Origin: Sipunculus nudus
Taxonomy: Eukaryota > Annelida > Sipuncula > Golfingiida > Sipunculidae
Assembly (NCBI GenBank): GCA_026874595.1
Contig: CM049317.1
Span: 12,876,882-12,940,881, forward strand
Direction: 5' to 3'
Length of the DNA: 64,000 nt
Shown: one piece after another, positions 12,409 to 23,376 of the stretch
Layout of the letters: every line of letters starts with the position of its first letter
How positions within the stretch are numbered: the stretch's first letter is position 1
Notes under the pieces: generated by a model
The model's database searches: none
The model's input: only the letters and a program-made list of their open reading frames with translations
Told to the model about the DNA's origin: nothing
Made by a program: the position numbers and the translations under genes

Positions 12409-12412
<4 letters not shown>
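9706..12412. other. Gene A long intron (WSC3-WSC4), AT-rich part
   Basis: No supported exon. A short C/G-rich block with CACCCCCC lies near 9745-9785 and a G run at 10563-10580. The sequence is otherwise AT-rich. The short open frames at 9640, 11282 and 11735 lack motifs. Confidence 0.4.

Positions 12413-12454
<42 letters not shown>
12413..12454. repeat. (AT)n microsatellite
   Basis: About 20 AT units. Open frames reading Ile-Tyr repeats over this region are artefacts. Confidence 0.95.
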
Positions 12455-12458
<4 letters not shown>

Positions 12459-12529
12459 TTATATATTCAGGGTCAGTTATCTGATGATCGCCCGTAGTAG
12501 TAACAAAGAGCTCCAACGTGCATTGTTTA

Positions 12530-12531
<2 letters not shown>

Positions 12532-12591
<60 letters not shown>
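12532..12591. repeat. (AT)n microsatellite
   Basis: About 30 AT units, some 80 bp after the previous array. The intervening DNA is unique. Confidence 0.95.
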
Positions 12592-12594
<3 letters not shown>

Positions 12595-12889
12595 CAAGGC
12601 CTACAGCCCTTATGTGAACCTGTGCAATAGGATTTACATAAGGTATAATGCTTAAATGCTGGACCATTACTTTGCAAGTAAATGTGTGACACTGTTTTTC
12701 CTGTAAAGATGTGAACGTCCAGGTTCTTTTAAAAGTCAAACAATCTGGTAGAACTCATAAATAAATACACTCCAAAAAGACAAATAGGTCTTCGGTTATA
12801 AAAAAACATATATTTAATAAAGAAAGACGCTACTTAAATCCTCTGAAGAGGCGCTGCTTACAAACAAATACTGGTGGTAAACACAGAAA

Positions 12890-13126
12890 TAAACACAGTC
12901 CCATACAGCGTCCCTAAAATGATAGGTGATCACGTAACTGTAAACCAAGAAATAAACACAGTCCCATACAGCGTCCCTAAAATGATGGGAGATCACGTAA
13001 CTGTAAACCCAGAAATAAACAGTCCCATACAGCGTCCCTAAAATGATGGGTGATCACGTAACTGTAAACCAGGAAATAAACACAGTCCCATACAGCGTCC
13101 CTAAAATGATGGGTGATCACGTAACT
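12890..13126 (+). repeat. About 62 bp minisatellite, four copies
   Basis: Four near-identical units with CACAGTCCCATACAGCGTCC, CTAAAATGATGGGTGATCAC and GTAACTGTAAACC, at a period of about 62-63 bp. The third unit lacks two bases (AACAGTCCC) and the last ends early at GTAACTAAG. Confidence 0.9.
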
Positions 13127-13342
13127 AAGTAATACCCCTACTTATGGGTTTGGGTAAGTTTGGGGATAATGAGTTTTGTAGTCGCAGTATACAATTGCAA
13201 GGTTTTTATGGAGCATCTGCGTCATTTAAGTCTGTTCAGTGGCGTCAATATTTCTTCCAGGGTGGGGGGGGGGGGGGATGACTTTGTATATTTATACCCA
13301 CACACACATATACTTTTTCCAGCGTCTCCGAGTAACATATTC

Positions 13343-13344
<2 letters not shown>

Positions 13345-13393
<49 letters not shown>
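13345..13393. repeat. (AT)n microsatellite
   Basis: About 24 AT units. A poly-G run lies at 13263-13276, about 70 bp upstream. Confidence 0.95.
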
Positions 13394-13394
<1 letters not shown>

Positions 13395-13684
13395 TAATGT
13401 TAATCATATTTCAAATAATTATAATATTGTAACAGAAAATAAGGTTTTGTAATTCAAAGCAAGGTTTAGATATAACATTTTTTAGTAAATGGATCCAAAG
13501 TCTTTAATTCTATTTATTTTTATATTTTATTGGCAATATTATAATATTATTCTCCGAAAAGTGGGGAGGGGGGCATCCCCCCTATATTGACGCCCCTGTG
13601 TCTGTTGTGTAGCATATGTGTCGCATGCATATATCATGATTATCAGCATTGATTTCTATCATTATATGTATGTAAGCTGTCGGA

Positions 13685-13992
13685 CCAATTGGTCCTGATT
13701 TTGTAATAAATTCCTTAATATACCTAAACCCGTCTCCTAATTCATATTAAATTTCTGATTGACTTGGTTAATCAGGAGTTAATATGAAGGGAGGGGGCAG
13801 GCCACTGATTGGCTAGTAAACATTGACCACAGGGGGCGCTCGCGGGGCAGGAAGTCCATATGCGTGGACAGATTGGTCATTTGGCGGCATTGCGGCGATT
13901 GTGCAGTCACATCATTGGCAAGCTTGATTGGTCCTGATTGGTCCTGATTTTGTAATAAAGTCCTCGATATACCCAAACCGGTCTCCTTATTC
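13685..13992 (+). repeat. Direct repeat pair of about 60 bp
   Basis: The block ATTGGTCCTGATTTTGTAAT through CCCGTCTCCTAATTCA at 13685-13745 recurs, with several substitutions, at about 13929-13992. The two copies are about 240 bp apart. The left copy is followed by an inverted pair (CTCCTAATTCATATTAA / AGGAGTTAATATGAA) around 13733-13787. This is probably a small non-autonomous element. Confidence 0.55.
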
Positions 13993-14049
13993 AACACGCC
14001 GCACAGAGAAGTCCCTTGTAAACATGACCACATGACCAGCACGCACACG

Positions 14050-15440
14050 TGAATGATATAACATTGTTCACTTCATTGTGTGTACACAGTACATTCAGTT
14101 ATTAGATACACGTAACTCCTGAAATCTACAACCCCTCGCTGGAGTTTACCTGTTTAACACCGTTCACGCACCGCGCACAAACTATTCTTTCTGGGCGTTG
14201 AATCACAGTCTGTCACAGCTGATGTCTCCTGGAATCATACAGTTGTAGGTAGCAGAATAAGCTTCCACCCAGCAATATCTTGTACCTCTACAGTTAAGCG
14301 TTTAAATTAAAACCTCTCTCTGTTCCTTGATGCGCTCAAAACAGGTTATAAATGACCAGATTTATCAGTCAATCGGCATATATGGGATACTCACTCTGAA
14401 GTCCTTTACAGAGAAATCACTTGTGACCTTCCCCAGACATCGACTATCTACGTTTGTAGACATCACATCTCAGCGGTCTCCACTGTGACACTTGCAGACC
14501 TGCCCCTGGACTGCTATAGATACCGCCAGGCTATACAAAACCGGTACGTTGGACGGGCATTTGTGCCGAGTATCGAACACCTGACGACTTTAAAATGCTT
14601 GCTGACATCTCAACTCCCTCTCGACTTCTGGCCAATCACCACTCCCAATTACGCCGATCGCCAATTACAATATGAATATAAATATGGACATGCTTCTAGA
14701 GAAAGACCCTGAGAAAATCTAACTTACACAGGTGCACCTCCTTTGAAATCAACAACAATCCCTAGTTACTATAGCGAACGCCAAACAGGACGGCTCCTAC
14801 GGAATAAAAACTGTACCGAGATTAACATCAAATGAGACAAGTGTCTTCTGTAAGCTTAGGTCCACTTACCACGTCCTTCTACGGTGTTTCACGGTTCAGC
14901 TACGGAAAGCCAGAACATGGAAGTGTCGGGAATGAACGTGATGAAATTGAAGCCCGCGTTCTCGTGATGTTCGTGGCACGTTCTCCCCACGATGTTTCAC
15001 GTTAATCCACGGAGCTGCTACGGTAATAAAGACGTTCTCCTACGGAAAAACGTGGCTTGCCGTAGTAGAAAGTGGATAGGCCCCGTACTTCCTAGTGCTC
15101 GCCATGTTCTTGCTACGGTACTGCTACTGTTATCTACTTTCTCCTACGGCAGTGTCACAGCAGCGTCACGGTACCCACGTTCAGTAACGTCTTTCTACGA
15201 TATCCAACAGCAATGGATCACGTTTCTTGGTGACAAGGGGATTAATCATGGGTCAGCTCCCAGGAACTGAAACGCCAAATCAGTTCTTTCCAGGAGTCAG
15301 GGGGTGTACATTTATGCGTCAGGGGCCATTCATGTTTATTCAAGTCCCCCCAATGTGCCCTACGGTTAAGGCAACGTCCCGCAAAGTCCTCCCACGACCT
15401 TCAAGGACGTGGTGAACGGTAGACAGAACGTAGTAAGTGA
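14050..15440. other. Intron segment with dense CTACGG/CACG motifs
   Basis: From about 14760 to 15420 the sequence is richer in CG than its surroundings. It repeats short motifs (CTACGG, CCTACGG, CCACG, ACGTT) every few tens of bases without a fixed period. The plus-strand frame at 14992-15270 spans this and includes a hydrophobic stretch, but has no splice or domain support. I do not recognise a known element. Confidence 0.4.
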
Positions 15441-15662
15441 GACCTAGGCTTAAACCCACGATCTCACGCTAATATCAAAACATGATACTTCATATTAATG
15501 TACAAAAAAATGATGAAAATAATCATCTGGTAATACATCCTAGAAGAACATATAACACAATACCTGAGTAACAATTCGCTGGTTAAAGAAATGAATATGT
15601 ACAATGCATGTTGACTATTTTGAACCCGAGTACATGCATCAATAACACAAACGTCACTGCTT

Positions 15663-15840
15663 AAAGGGGCCCAATCACCTATAAAGCATGATGCTTTGAC
15701 ACGAAAAATAGCCTCTTCTCTTTAAAATAAACCTGTACCTGTCAAAATATTGCCTAGAAACCGTTTGCTTACTCGTGTAAACGAGTGTTCAAATCAGTGA
15801 ACCGGGCGCGATAGCGGGTGTAAACATAAACACATTGCGT
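15663..15840 (+). repeat. Dispersed repeat, copy 2 (copy 1 at 7435-7600)
   Basis: Begins GGGGCCCAATCACCTAT and is collinear with 7435-7600. It shares the AAAATAAACCTGTACCTGTC, ACGAGTGTT and GGGCGCGAT blocks. Confidence 0.5.
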
Positions 15841-16189
15841 TGGGCAGTGTTCTGCGCGGAGCCACAACACGTGCAAATCAGGAGATGCCCTGACTGACTT
15901 GGCTAAAAAAAGTAATACATGTTCCCGCTTGCTGAAACACAGCGTGTTGCCCCTTAATTGGACCTCCGGTCACGCGGTCCTGTTATGGAAAACAGACTGT
16001 GTTTACCAACAAACAGGGCTATAACAAGGTATTAAACAGTCGAAAGCGAGGAAATGAGGCTGTGTGCTGGAATGGTTTTACTAGGAAACTTTTGTTTGAA
16101 GCAAAACTGAACTGATGGTGTGAAAGAATAGGAATTATATTGCTCCTGATTTATGTCCCTTAAAATACTGCATGGGTGCACACAACAAA

Positions 16190-16920
16190 AATGATTGTAG
16201 GTGGCACCACCAGGCTTGAGTACAAAAAAAAGCCATCAAAGATGTATGGACAAGCAAAAAGTCAGGCAGATAGTCAAACTACTCTTCAGCTATGTACACA
16301 GGTGCAAGAAACTTTTATTAGGTGGCGCCACAATTCTTGAATACAACAAAAGTCTCATGTATTGACATGTATAATTTCAGGCTGATATGTCAAATCACCC
16401 CTGAGGAATAAACAGGAGCATACACTGCAAAAAAAAAATATTGTAAGTGGCGCCAACTGCCTTGCATACGACGAAGCTGTCTGAGCTGTATAAATATGCA
16501 CAATTTCAGGCTAATATGTCAAATCCCTCCTAAAAAGATAAGCGGGGACATACACGGTGGAATGAAATTTGTAGGTGGCGCCAACTGCCTTGCTTACGAC
16601 GAAGCTGTCTGAGGCTGTATAAATATGCCCAATTTCGGGCTAATATGTCAAACCCCTCCTAAAAAGATAAGCAGGGACATACACGGTGGAAAGAAATTTT
16701 TAGATGGCTCCATCAGTCTTGTACATCACGTAACTACCCGAAATTTATAAATATGCACAATTTCAGGCTAATATATCAAATCCCTCCTGAGAAATAAGCA
16801 GGGACTTGTACTGTGGAAAAGTCACTGTAGGTGGCGATACCAGTTAACTGTACGAGAAAGCCATCAAAGATATATGGACAGGTCAAAATATCAGGCCAAC
16901 ACATAAAACTTCTCTTGAGT
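16190..16920 (+). repeat. Tandem repeat, about 120 bp unit, about six copies
   Basis: Each unit carries TAGGTGGCGCCA (cores at about 16200, 16321, 16446, 16573, 16690 and 16830), CACAATTTCAGGCTAATATG, TCAAATCCCTCCT and GGGGACATACACGGTGGAA blocks. The two central units are nearly identical and the outer ones are diverged, as expected for a locally expanding array. GTGGCGCCA-type blocks also appear near 38750 and 56820. Confidence 0.75.
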
Positions 16921-17129
16921 CTGGTGCACTGGGCTGACAAGGCTTAGGTAAAAAAGCAGTCGCATCGTGTGAACCGGAACAAATTGCTAGATGCAGCTAC
17001 TGCTGACCTGCACCTGGCTGCACTGAGTGACCTCCTAACCTGCTGCATTATCTGATACAATTTGCAGTCTGCCAAAGCTTTAAATAGAACAAGACCGACT
17101 TAATCTGAAGCAAGTGTCAGTATGCCAAG

Positions 17130-17130
<1 letters not shown>

Positions 17131-17182
<52 letters not shown>
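17131..17182. repeat. (TA)n microsatellite
   Basis: About 26 TA units. Confidence 0.95.
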
Positions 17183-17184
<2 letters not shown>

Positions 17185-17901
17185 GACACAATCTTGTCTT
17201 GTTGGTGGATCTGTTTACACATACTGAACGACTGGCTACAATGTTTTTTTTAAGCTGACTTATCCATAGATTTTTTATCAAAATATTTAGAATAATAAAA
17301 GATGTAGTCCTTTCATTGTTTAGGGTCCAATAATTCTGCCAACAATCATTAAAGTTAACTTGAACAAAAGCCTTCTAAGAATCATTTTGTGCAATGTTAC
17401 AGAAGTTGAAATAACAGTTTTGCAGAAAAAGACAATTGCAGTCCTCAGTTTTATATAGGCTTACTAATGGCCACAAGACCAACTTCAGCTTTCTATGATT
17501 CTCTAATAAATTTACGAACCCAATCTATTCTTCTGCATTTGAAAGAACCCTAGCCTAGTAGGGTCCTTGTGAAAAATATAACGATTCAGCTGGACAGTTT
17601 CATCATAAAACATTTTTTAAGCTGAAAGAGGCTAAAATTATGAGAGATTTGTCCGTTCGTAAAAAAACAGGTTCGTGTAGGTTGCGAAACATTAACTGCA
17701 ATTTCAAATATGAGTTATGTGACAAACATTTGCGCTAAACCTGGTGATTCTAGCTCCTGTCGTTTGTGCGATTGTTATGCCAGTATTCTTGGCGAAATAA
17801 CTAGGTTCAACTCTTGTATCTCGGCCAAAATTCATCAAACCCAGTCCATTTGAACAAACTTAAGAGAGCTTGTCTCTGGGATCATATCTGTGAAATATTT
17901 G

Positions 17902-18188
17902 TGAAATTAAACAAGGCTTACCTGTAAGTTGCAGTTTGATTGAGATTCTACCTACTCATCAGCAGCATTCGAGATCAAGCGAGATCCCGCATGCGTATCG
18001 GAGCATCATTTTTTGTCACAAGAGAACCATGTGAAGAAGTACGGAAGGGTGGGAAGAGGAGGGCGCTTGATCCCGAATGCTGCTGATGAGTAGGTAGAAT
18101 CTCAATCAAACTGCAACTTGCAGGTAAGTCTTGTTTAATTTCACAATTCTACCTACTCAGCAGCATTCTGAGATCAACCGAGATTTTG
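17902..18188. repeat. DIRS 3' terminal repeat plus internal complementary region
   Basis: The left arm 17902-17981 and 18064-18143 form an 80 bp inverted repeat around an 82 bp spacer. Next to it, 18149-18187 is exactly complementary to the far end at 22804-22842. As DNA or RNA this can fold into a long hairpin. Confidence 0.85.
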
Positions 18189-18295
18189 CAGCTCACATGG
18201 TTCGAATGTATAATGAAAAGGCCAATATGTCCAAAACAATAGTTTAATGCATAAAAGTATATAGACATATATCTAGTGACCCTTAGTGCGACTAA

Positions 18296-19213
18296 TTACT
18301 GTGCATTCTTATCTAGAACTCTAGTGCCATAATTCTCCTCATCTGCGAATGGTTTCTCATAAAAATTCCGAAAAGTGCTCTCTCTGCTCCATCCTACGGT
18401 TTTAAGAATTGTATTAACTGGCACGCTCATGACCTTGGCTGCACTAGCTGAGGAAGCTCTGGTGCTATGAGCCTTGAATATTTGTATGTCTACTCCTGCA
18501 TTCTTCAATATATCACTAAGCCAGCGGGCTAAAGTGGAGCTGGTGATGGCCTTGTGTGGTTTACAAAAACTAATAAATAATCTGCTACTGTTTCTCAAAG
18601 CTAATGTTCTCTCTAAATATGCCAGCAGGCATGACACTACACAAAGTTTTTCATCTAAGGAGTAGGCAGGAAGGACTAGTGTTTGTAACGCCTTGGCCGG
18701 CCTTGAATGTTTCACGGGATCTGTAATAATAAATTTAACTGATGATTTACCAATCACAATGTTTTCAAGATTCATAAAAAGTAAAGATTGGCATCTAGCC
18801 CCTGTTACTAATGCACACAGCATTGCTAATTTCCCACTTAATTGTTTCAGTGGGATGTCATTTGCTGGGTGTAAAGTTTTCAAATATGCTAATACTGTGC
18901 TCACGTCCCATGTATGAGAGTATCTAGACAGACTTGGTCTTGTCTGAAAGACTGCTTTAACAAAACGTTGTATCAGAGGGTGGCACCCTATAGTAAATGT
19001 ACTGTCCTTCAAATCAATCACAGCTGACAACGCAGACCTGGTAGTATTAAGGGCGGAGTAACCTAATCCGGAATCATACAAGTGGGTAAAAAATCGTAAA
19101 ACTTGGGCCACCGATGGCTCTGTGGTGCTTATATTAAGAGTCTCACAAAATTGAATCCATTTCAACAAATACACTTTGTATTGTTTTCTAGTTGCATCTC
19201 TCCATGAGCACAA
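18296..19213 (-). CDS. DIRS element tyrosine recombinase
   Basis: Site-specific recombinase expected to integrate the circular cDNA of the DIRS element in place of an integrase. The open frame is about 305 codons. The first catalytic Arg is in VTGARCQSL (about residue 138). The second motif is HSTRASSASAA (about residue 248, H-x-x-R). The C-terminal GWSRESTFRNFYEKP holds a Trp/Tyr segment with the candidate nucleophile Tyr. All expected motif residues are present, so this frame looks intact. The frame has no ATG at its upstream limit and overlaps the end of pol, so translation may depend on pol or on re-initiation. It is co-oriented with gene A. Confidence 0.85.
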   Translation of the reverse strand: MCSWRDATRKQYKVYLLKWIQFCETLNISTTEPSVAQVLRFFTHLYDSGLGYSALNTTRSALSAVIDLKDSTFTIGCHPLIQRFVKAVFQTRPSLSRYSHTWDVSTVLAYLKTLHPANDIPLKQLSGKLAMLCALVTGARCQSLLFMNLENIVIGKSSVKFIITDPVKHSRPAKALQTLVLPAYSLDEKLCVVSCLLAYLERTLALRNSSRLFISFCKPHKAITSSTLARWLSDILKNAGVDIQIFKAHSTRASSASAAKVMSVPVNTILKTVGWSRESTFRNFYEKPFADEENYGTRVLDKNAQ

Positions 19214-21179
19214 GATAATTCCTGCGTTCGGCGGGGGATACCTTGCCGTTGCAGTTTTTCCCGGATAAGTGGCAAGCCATCAAGCGCATTTTTGGCCACA
19301 GGGATGTATTTGGTCTGGACTGTGTGGCAGAGTCAGAAGAGTTTTTTCTGTCCGGGAGTTCCAGTGGTGGGCAGATCAGAAGCTGGTGCAGCTGTGGTCA
19401 CCAGGGTTGGGTTGGCCAGATTGGCACTACTACTATGGCTCTGGTGTTGTCTTCTCTGATTTTCTGCAGGATGCGAGTCAGCAGGCTGAAAGGATGGAAA
19501 ATCCATAGAAACTGATCATGCCAATTCAGTGTGAATGCATCAACAGCCCATGCTTCAGGGTCTGCTCTCCATGAGACAAAGGGTTTGCACTGAAAGTTTA
19601 TATGGGAAGCGAACATGTCATTGTCTGGAACCCCCCACAAATCTGATTTCATATTGAAGATGTTAGCATCGAGCTTCCATTCAGACCTATCATCAAATTT
19701 CCTACTCGCTAAGTCAGCTTCAATGTTTTCTGAGCCCGGAACATGTGTGGCGGTTAGCCAAATGTTTTTATTGCGGCACCAAGACCAGATATCCCTGGCA
19801 ACATTATTACAAAGAACAGCTCTTGTTCCCCCATGTTAGTGATATACGCCATTGCTGTGACATTGTCTAGTTGAATCAAAACATGAGTGTCATTAATGTC
19901 TTTACACAAAGCATTCAGGCCCAAAAAGGCAGCTTTTAATTCCAAGTAATTTATGTGGGCAAAAGTGTCCATTCCTGTCAAACGACCTCCAGTGGTCATT
20001 CTGTTTGGGCGTGTAGCACCCCAACCTGCATTTGATGCATCTGTTTGTAGTGTAACAGTGGGGTTACTTATGGATATTGGTCGCTTGTCTGCTCTGACAT
20101 TACCTGTCCACCATTTTAAATCACTTTTTGCACCATCTGATTTACTCATGTTAGCATTGAAATTGCCCTGATTTTGTTTTAAGGCTATACCTTTTTCAAT
20201 GTCTAGTTGCCTGTAGAACAGAGCCGCATGTTTCACACCTGGTGCGCAAGAGACCAGAGTGCCAACCACTTTAGCAACTGTGCGGATTCTTACCAAATTT
20301 GAGCTAAGGAGAACTTGGCTTAATTGGTTAATTTTTTTTATCTTGTCCTCATTTAAGGACACCGACATGTCTCTTGAGTCAATAGTGAACCCAAGGTGTT
20401 CTAGTACCTGAGGTTTTAGCACAGATTTCTTCATGTTAATATAAAATCCTAATTTGTTCAGCAAATCCATAGCAGAGGACACATTTTTATCACAATTTTC
20501 GTATGTGTCAGCCATAAAAAAAGATGTCATCCAAATAGCTACTGGCAATAATGCCTTGTTTCCTCAATGAAGCCATGACTGGTTTTAGCAGTTTAGTGAA
20601 CTGAAGTGGTGCCGAGGTTAGTCCATTGGCCAGACAAGTAAAGTGATACAGGGTGTCATCAAAACAGAATTTCATGAATTTCCTATAATGTTCATCTACT
20701 GGTACTGTGAAGTAGGCATCAGAGAGGTCAATCGAGGCCATGTAACATCCAGGTGTTACCAGTTGAATGCAGGTTTGAATACTTTCCATTTTGAAGTGTC
20801 TGTATTTTACAGTTTTATTCAATTTCTTCAAGTTTAGGATCATGCGATAAGACCCATCTTTTTTGGGTCTGAGAAATATCGGGGAGACAAATTGGCCGGC
20901 TTCAAAGTTACTAATTTCTATCACCTTTTTCTCCAAAAGTTTCAAAATTTCTTGTCGCAAGGCTGTAGATTCAGCAATGCTGAAATTGCAATTTGTAGGT
21001 TTTAATTGTACTGGCTTTTGTATGAATTCTATTTCACAACCAAGAACTAAATTTAGAATGGCTGGGTCAGATGTTATTTTTATCCATTCATGGTAATGAT
21101 TCCTTATATTTCCTGCTTGGAAAGGTCCACTGTTAGCAGCATTGCTAGCGGAGGAAAGTGAATTTCTCACCTGTGTCAA
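19188..21179 (-). pseudogene. DIRS reverse transcriptase / RNase H, frameshifted
   Basis: Element polymerase frame, overlapping the end of gag in another frame. Part 1 (21179-20508) is RT: a VSPIFLRPKKDGSYRMILNL block, MASIDLSDAYFTVPV, LANGLTSAPLQFTKLLKP and the catalytic SSYLDDIFF. A one-base shift at the T-run at about 20515-20521 moves the frame. Part 2 (to about 19830) continues with LGFTID and the RNase H-like region TLQTDASNAGWGA and HINYLELKAAFLGL. A second one-base shift sits in a G-run near 19832. The third part encodes VPGSENIEADLASR, WRADPEAWAVDAF and PIWPTQPW, the conserved domain after RNase H in DIRS elements. There an in-frame TGA follows PTQPW, and the frame then stays open to a stop at 19188. 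Both shifts are in homopolymers, so assembly errors cannot be excluded. Confidence 0.85.
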
Positions 21180-22549
21180 TATGGGCTGCGTCTGTAGTTT
21201 CCCCTGACTCTTGGCCTGTGGGATATTCCGCCCCTCTGCCTCTGGCTTTCGCCAGGCCCTCTTGCCTGTTTGGCTTGGTGGTGATAATTTTGGCGGCCTG
21301 ACATGTTGAGTTTTCTGCCTAAAAAAGGAAACTTCCTTTTGAACCCTCTGGGTGTTCCACTGGCACTGTTATTCTTGTTCACGTTTGATATCAGTTTGTT
21401 TGTTTCCTTTATCTCAGTGATATGTTTTCCCAGTTCCTCGCCGAACAGGAGGGTGGTCACTGGGGTGTCATCCTTGCACAGCTGTTTGAATTCGGGGTTA
21501 ATAGCGGATTTGAAAAGGGCCCTTCTCCGTATATCAAGTTCGTGAGCGCTTTCAGCCAGAAGCGCTAAGGCTTCAGAGATCGACTGTTTTACTGTATCTG
21601 GCAAGGGATCGGCTTCTCCCTTTTCCGCCGAAATGACAGCGTCCATAAGGCTGACTAGCTTAGTCAGCCCCTTAATTAGAGGTTTTTGGACTTTTTGAAG
21701 CAATACATCTTCCGTTCTAACCTCATTCCCGGCGTTGCCGAAGATTTCCGCATTCACTTTCACTATGTCGAGCCGAGGGCAGTTTTGGGGGGTTAAACAG
21801 TTGTTGATCGTAGTTTCCTTTTCCTCTTTGTTCATCCCACTCTGCAGAATATCACTGACGGTGTCTGCTAAGTCCCCGTCAATTGCAGGAGCCGATTTTG
21901 ATTGTTTGTTGATGTACTGAGTGAGGCGGCTGAGGGTGCCGCCATGTTGGCTGGTTCCTGCCTGGGCGCCGCCATGTTGCTTGTGGCCTGTGGTGTCTAC
22001 GTCACCAGAACCTGCGCCCTTGTTTTGGTTATGACTGACGCCTACAACTAGGTCATCGTCCTGCGGGGGTTCCGATGGGTTTTTGTGCTTGCCAGTCGTA
22101 TGGTCAGCACCATCACTAAGTTCCCCCTCCGAGAGCTCATGATTACCGTATGTGGAGGGTGCTGCGTCCACATAATCCTCAACCCCTGCATCATATGCCG
22201 CTTTAAGTTCGGTCACAATTGGTGTCATATGCACCATCGCATCTGTGAGCGTTTTCAGTTGCTCCTTGATCTCCCTGAGGGTGTTATCTTTGCCTCCATC
22301 TTGGCTGGATATCCCAGCTTGCCCGTCTGGGTCAAGTACAGGCCTGCTTGCGGAGCTGCTCACCCCGGGTTTCCCCGATACGTGATGTTCCGCCGCCGTA
22401 TGTGCGGATTTCCCGCTGGCGGAATGAGCCTCTTTCCGTAATTCCTTCATGTCTCTGACTATGTCATAGACTTGGGCCAGGAATGTAGGCTTTGCAAGCT
22501 CTACGCTGGCTCGTGCGTCAGGTTCCGCACAAAGTTTCTTGTCGGCCAT
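21176..22549 (-). CDS. DIRS element gag-like protein
   Basis: Structural-type protein of the retroelement, about 457 residues from the first in-frame ATG (22549, context TCATGG). The frame stays open upstream to about 22582 without another ATG. The N-terminal part is polar with Ala/Ser/Gly/His-rich low complexity, and the middle has Asp/Glu-rich and Gln/Thr-rich segments. The C-terminal half is more folded-looking, with VQKPLIKGLTKLVSLMDAV and EALALLAESAHELDIRRRAL, typical of DIRS gag-type proteins. The extreme C-terminus is Arg/Gly-rich and basic (RPRVRGNYRRSPY), suggesting nucleic acid binding. There is no CCHC zinc knuckle. The stop overlaps the start of the pol frame. Confidence 0.75.
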   Translation of the reverse strand: MADKKLCAEPDARASVELAKPTFLAQVYDIVRDMKELRKEAHSASGKSAHTAAEHHVSGKPGVSSSASRPVLDPDGQAGISSQDGGKDNTLREIKEQLKTLTDAMVHMTPIVTELKAAYDAGVEDYVDAAPSTYGNHELSEGELSDGADHTTGKHKNPSEPPQDDDLVVGVSHNQNKGAGSGDVDTTGHKQHGGAQAGTSQHGGTLSRLTQYINKQSKSAPAIDGDLADTVSDILQSGMNKEEKETTINNCLTPQNCPRLDIVKVNAEIFGNAGNEVRTEDVLLQKVQKPLIKGLTKLVSLMDAVISAEKGEADPLPDTVKQSISEALALLAESAHELDIRRRALFKSAINPEFKQLCKDDTPVTTLLFGEELGKHITEIKETNKLISNVNKNNSASGTPRGFKRKFPFLGRKLNMSGRQNYHHQAKQARGPGESQRQRGGISHRPRVRGNYRRSPY

Positions 22550-22778
22550 GACAGCACTGAGGCAGTTGACTGCAGCTTCCACGCTCGGGAACCTTAAAAG
22601 TTTATAACTTCTCTAAAGGTAACTTCCCGTGCAAAATAATTCTTCCACGGCTTGTATGAGAACGCCGGTGTCGCGTAGATGTAAATAGGAGCGATATAAC
22701 TTTTAAATGACGTCGATGATCGTCGATGTTTACAGAGGTAGAAAAAAGTGACTGATGCTTCCATATAAGCAACGCGTG

Positions 22779-22842
22779 AATGATGCTCCGATACGCATGC
22801 GCGATCTCGGTTGATCTCAGAATGCTGCTGAGTAGGTAGAAT
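22779..22842 (-). repeat. DIRS 5' inverted terminal repeat
   Basis: Reverse complement of 17946-18010 with substitutions and a three-base difference (CTCATCAGCAG versus CTCAGCAG). Its outer 39 bases are exactly complementary to 18149-18187. Confidence 0.85.
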
Positions 22843-23376
22843 GAACAATTTCGCTGAATGATTTCAGAGAAAAAGATTTTCAAAGGTTTTTAGCTTTTCC
22901 CCGTAAAATGTAAGTTAATGCAGGTGGCACCACAAAAAAAGCTCAATTTCAGGACTGTTGATATGTGACTGATTTTTGCATAAAAATTGAGGATGCTAGC
23001 TCCCGCTATATCTTAGAAATTACGGGTTAATGTACTAATGGCTAATGGCATCCATAAAATCCTGTTCACTCCTTAATGAACGCTACTCACGGAGGTTCCA
23101 CAGGTCATCACGGCTGCTAATCAGATGGCCGACGCGCACGTAAAATTGGAATGCACACTTCTAGTTCAGGCTGCTTATCACTGTGTATACACACTCACTA
23201 GCGTTTCACGCCATTAAACAACACTGGGTTAACGCAGTTCTCCATTGAAGTACGCGCTTTCCATACAAGGCGAAATCTTGAAACATTGACAATTAGGCTT
23301 ACAGCCTTCTCTGTAAGTACATGTAAGAAATGTATTTCACAGCAGAATAATCCTGGATGTATCCAGCACTAATAAC
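22843..23376. other. Intron flank of the DIRS element
   Basis: A GCAGGTGGCACCACA block near 22920 resembles the core of the 16190-16920 array. No exon is recognised. Confidence 0.4.

Larger units (their letters stand above)
17902..22842 (-). mobile_element. DIRS-like tyrosine-recombinase retroelement (nearly complete)
   Basis: A full DIRS-type element in the same orientation as gene A, inside its 17 kb intron. Order in element orientation: gag-like ORF (22549-21176), RT/RNase H/DIRS domain (21179-19188) and tyrosine recombinase (19213-18296). Ends: about 64 bp at 22779-22842 is the inverted complement of 17946-18010, with a small indel and substitutions. The internal complementary region lies at 18064-18188. 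Its part 18064-18143 is the reverse complement of the 3' end 17902-17981 (about 3 mismatches in 80). Its part 18149-18187 is an exact reverse complement of the 5' end 22804-22842. This arrangement, an ICR complementary to both termini, defines DIRS elements and is thought to allow circular intermediates. The gag and recombinase frames are open. Pol carries two single-base frameshifts at homopolymers and one in-frame TGA. Confidence 0.9.

Noticed and set aside
12280-12739. Several open frames with long Ile-Tyr runs (also at 13160 and 32541)
   Set aside because: They are readings of (AT)n microsatellites.
14992-15270. Plus-strand 92-residue frame with a hydrophobic segment
   Set aside because: It lies in a compositionally odd repeat-like block, lacks recognisable splice sites, and is on the strand opposite to the gene.
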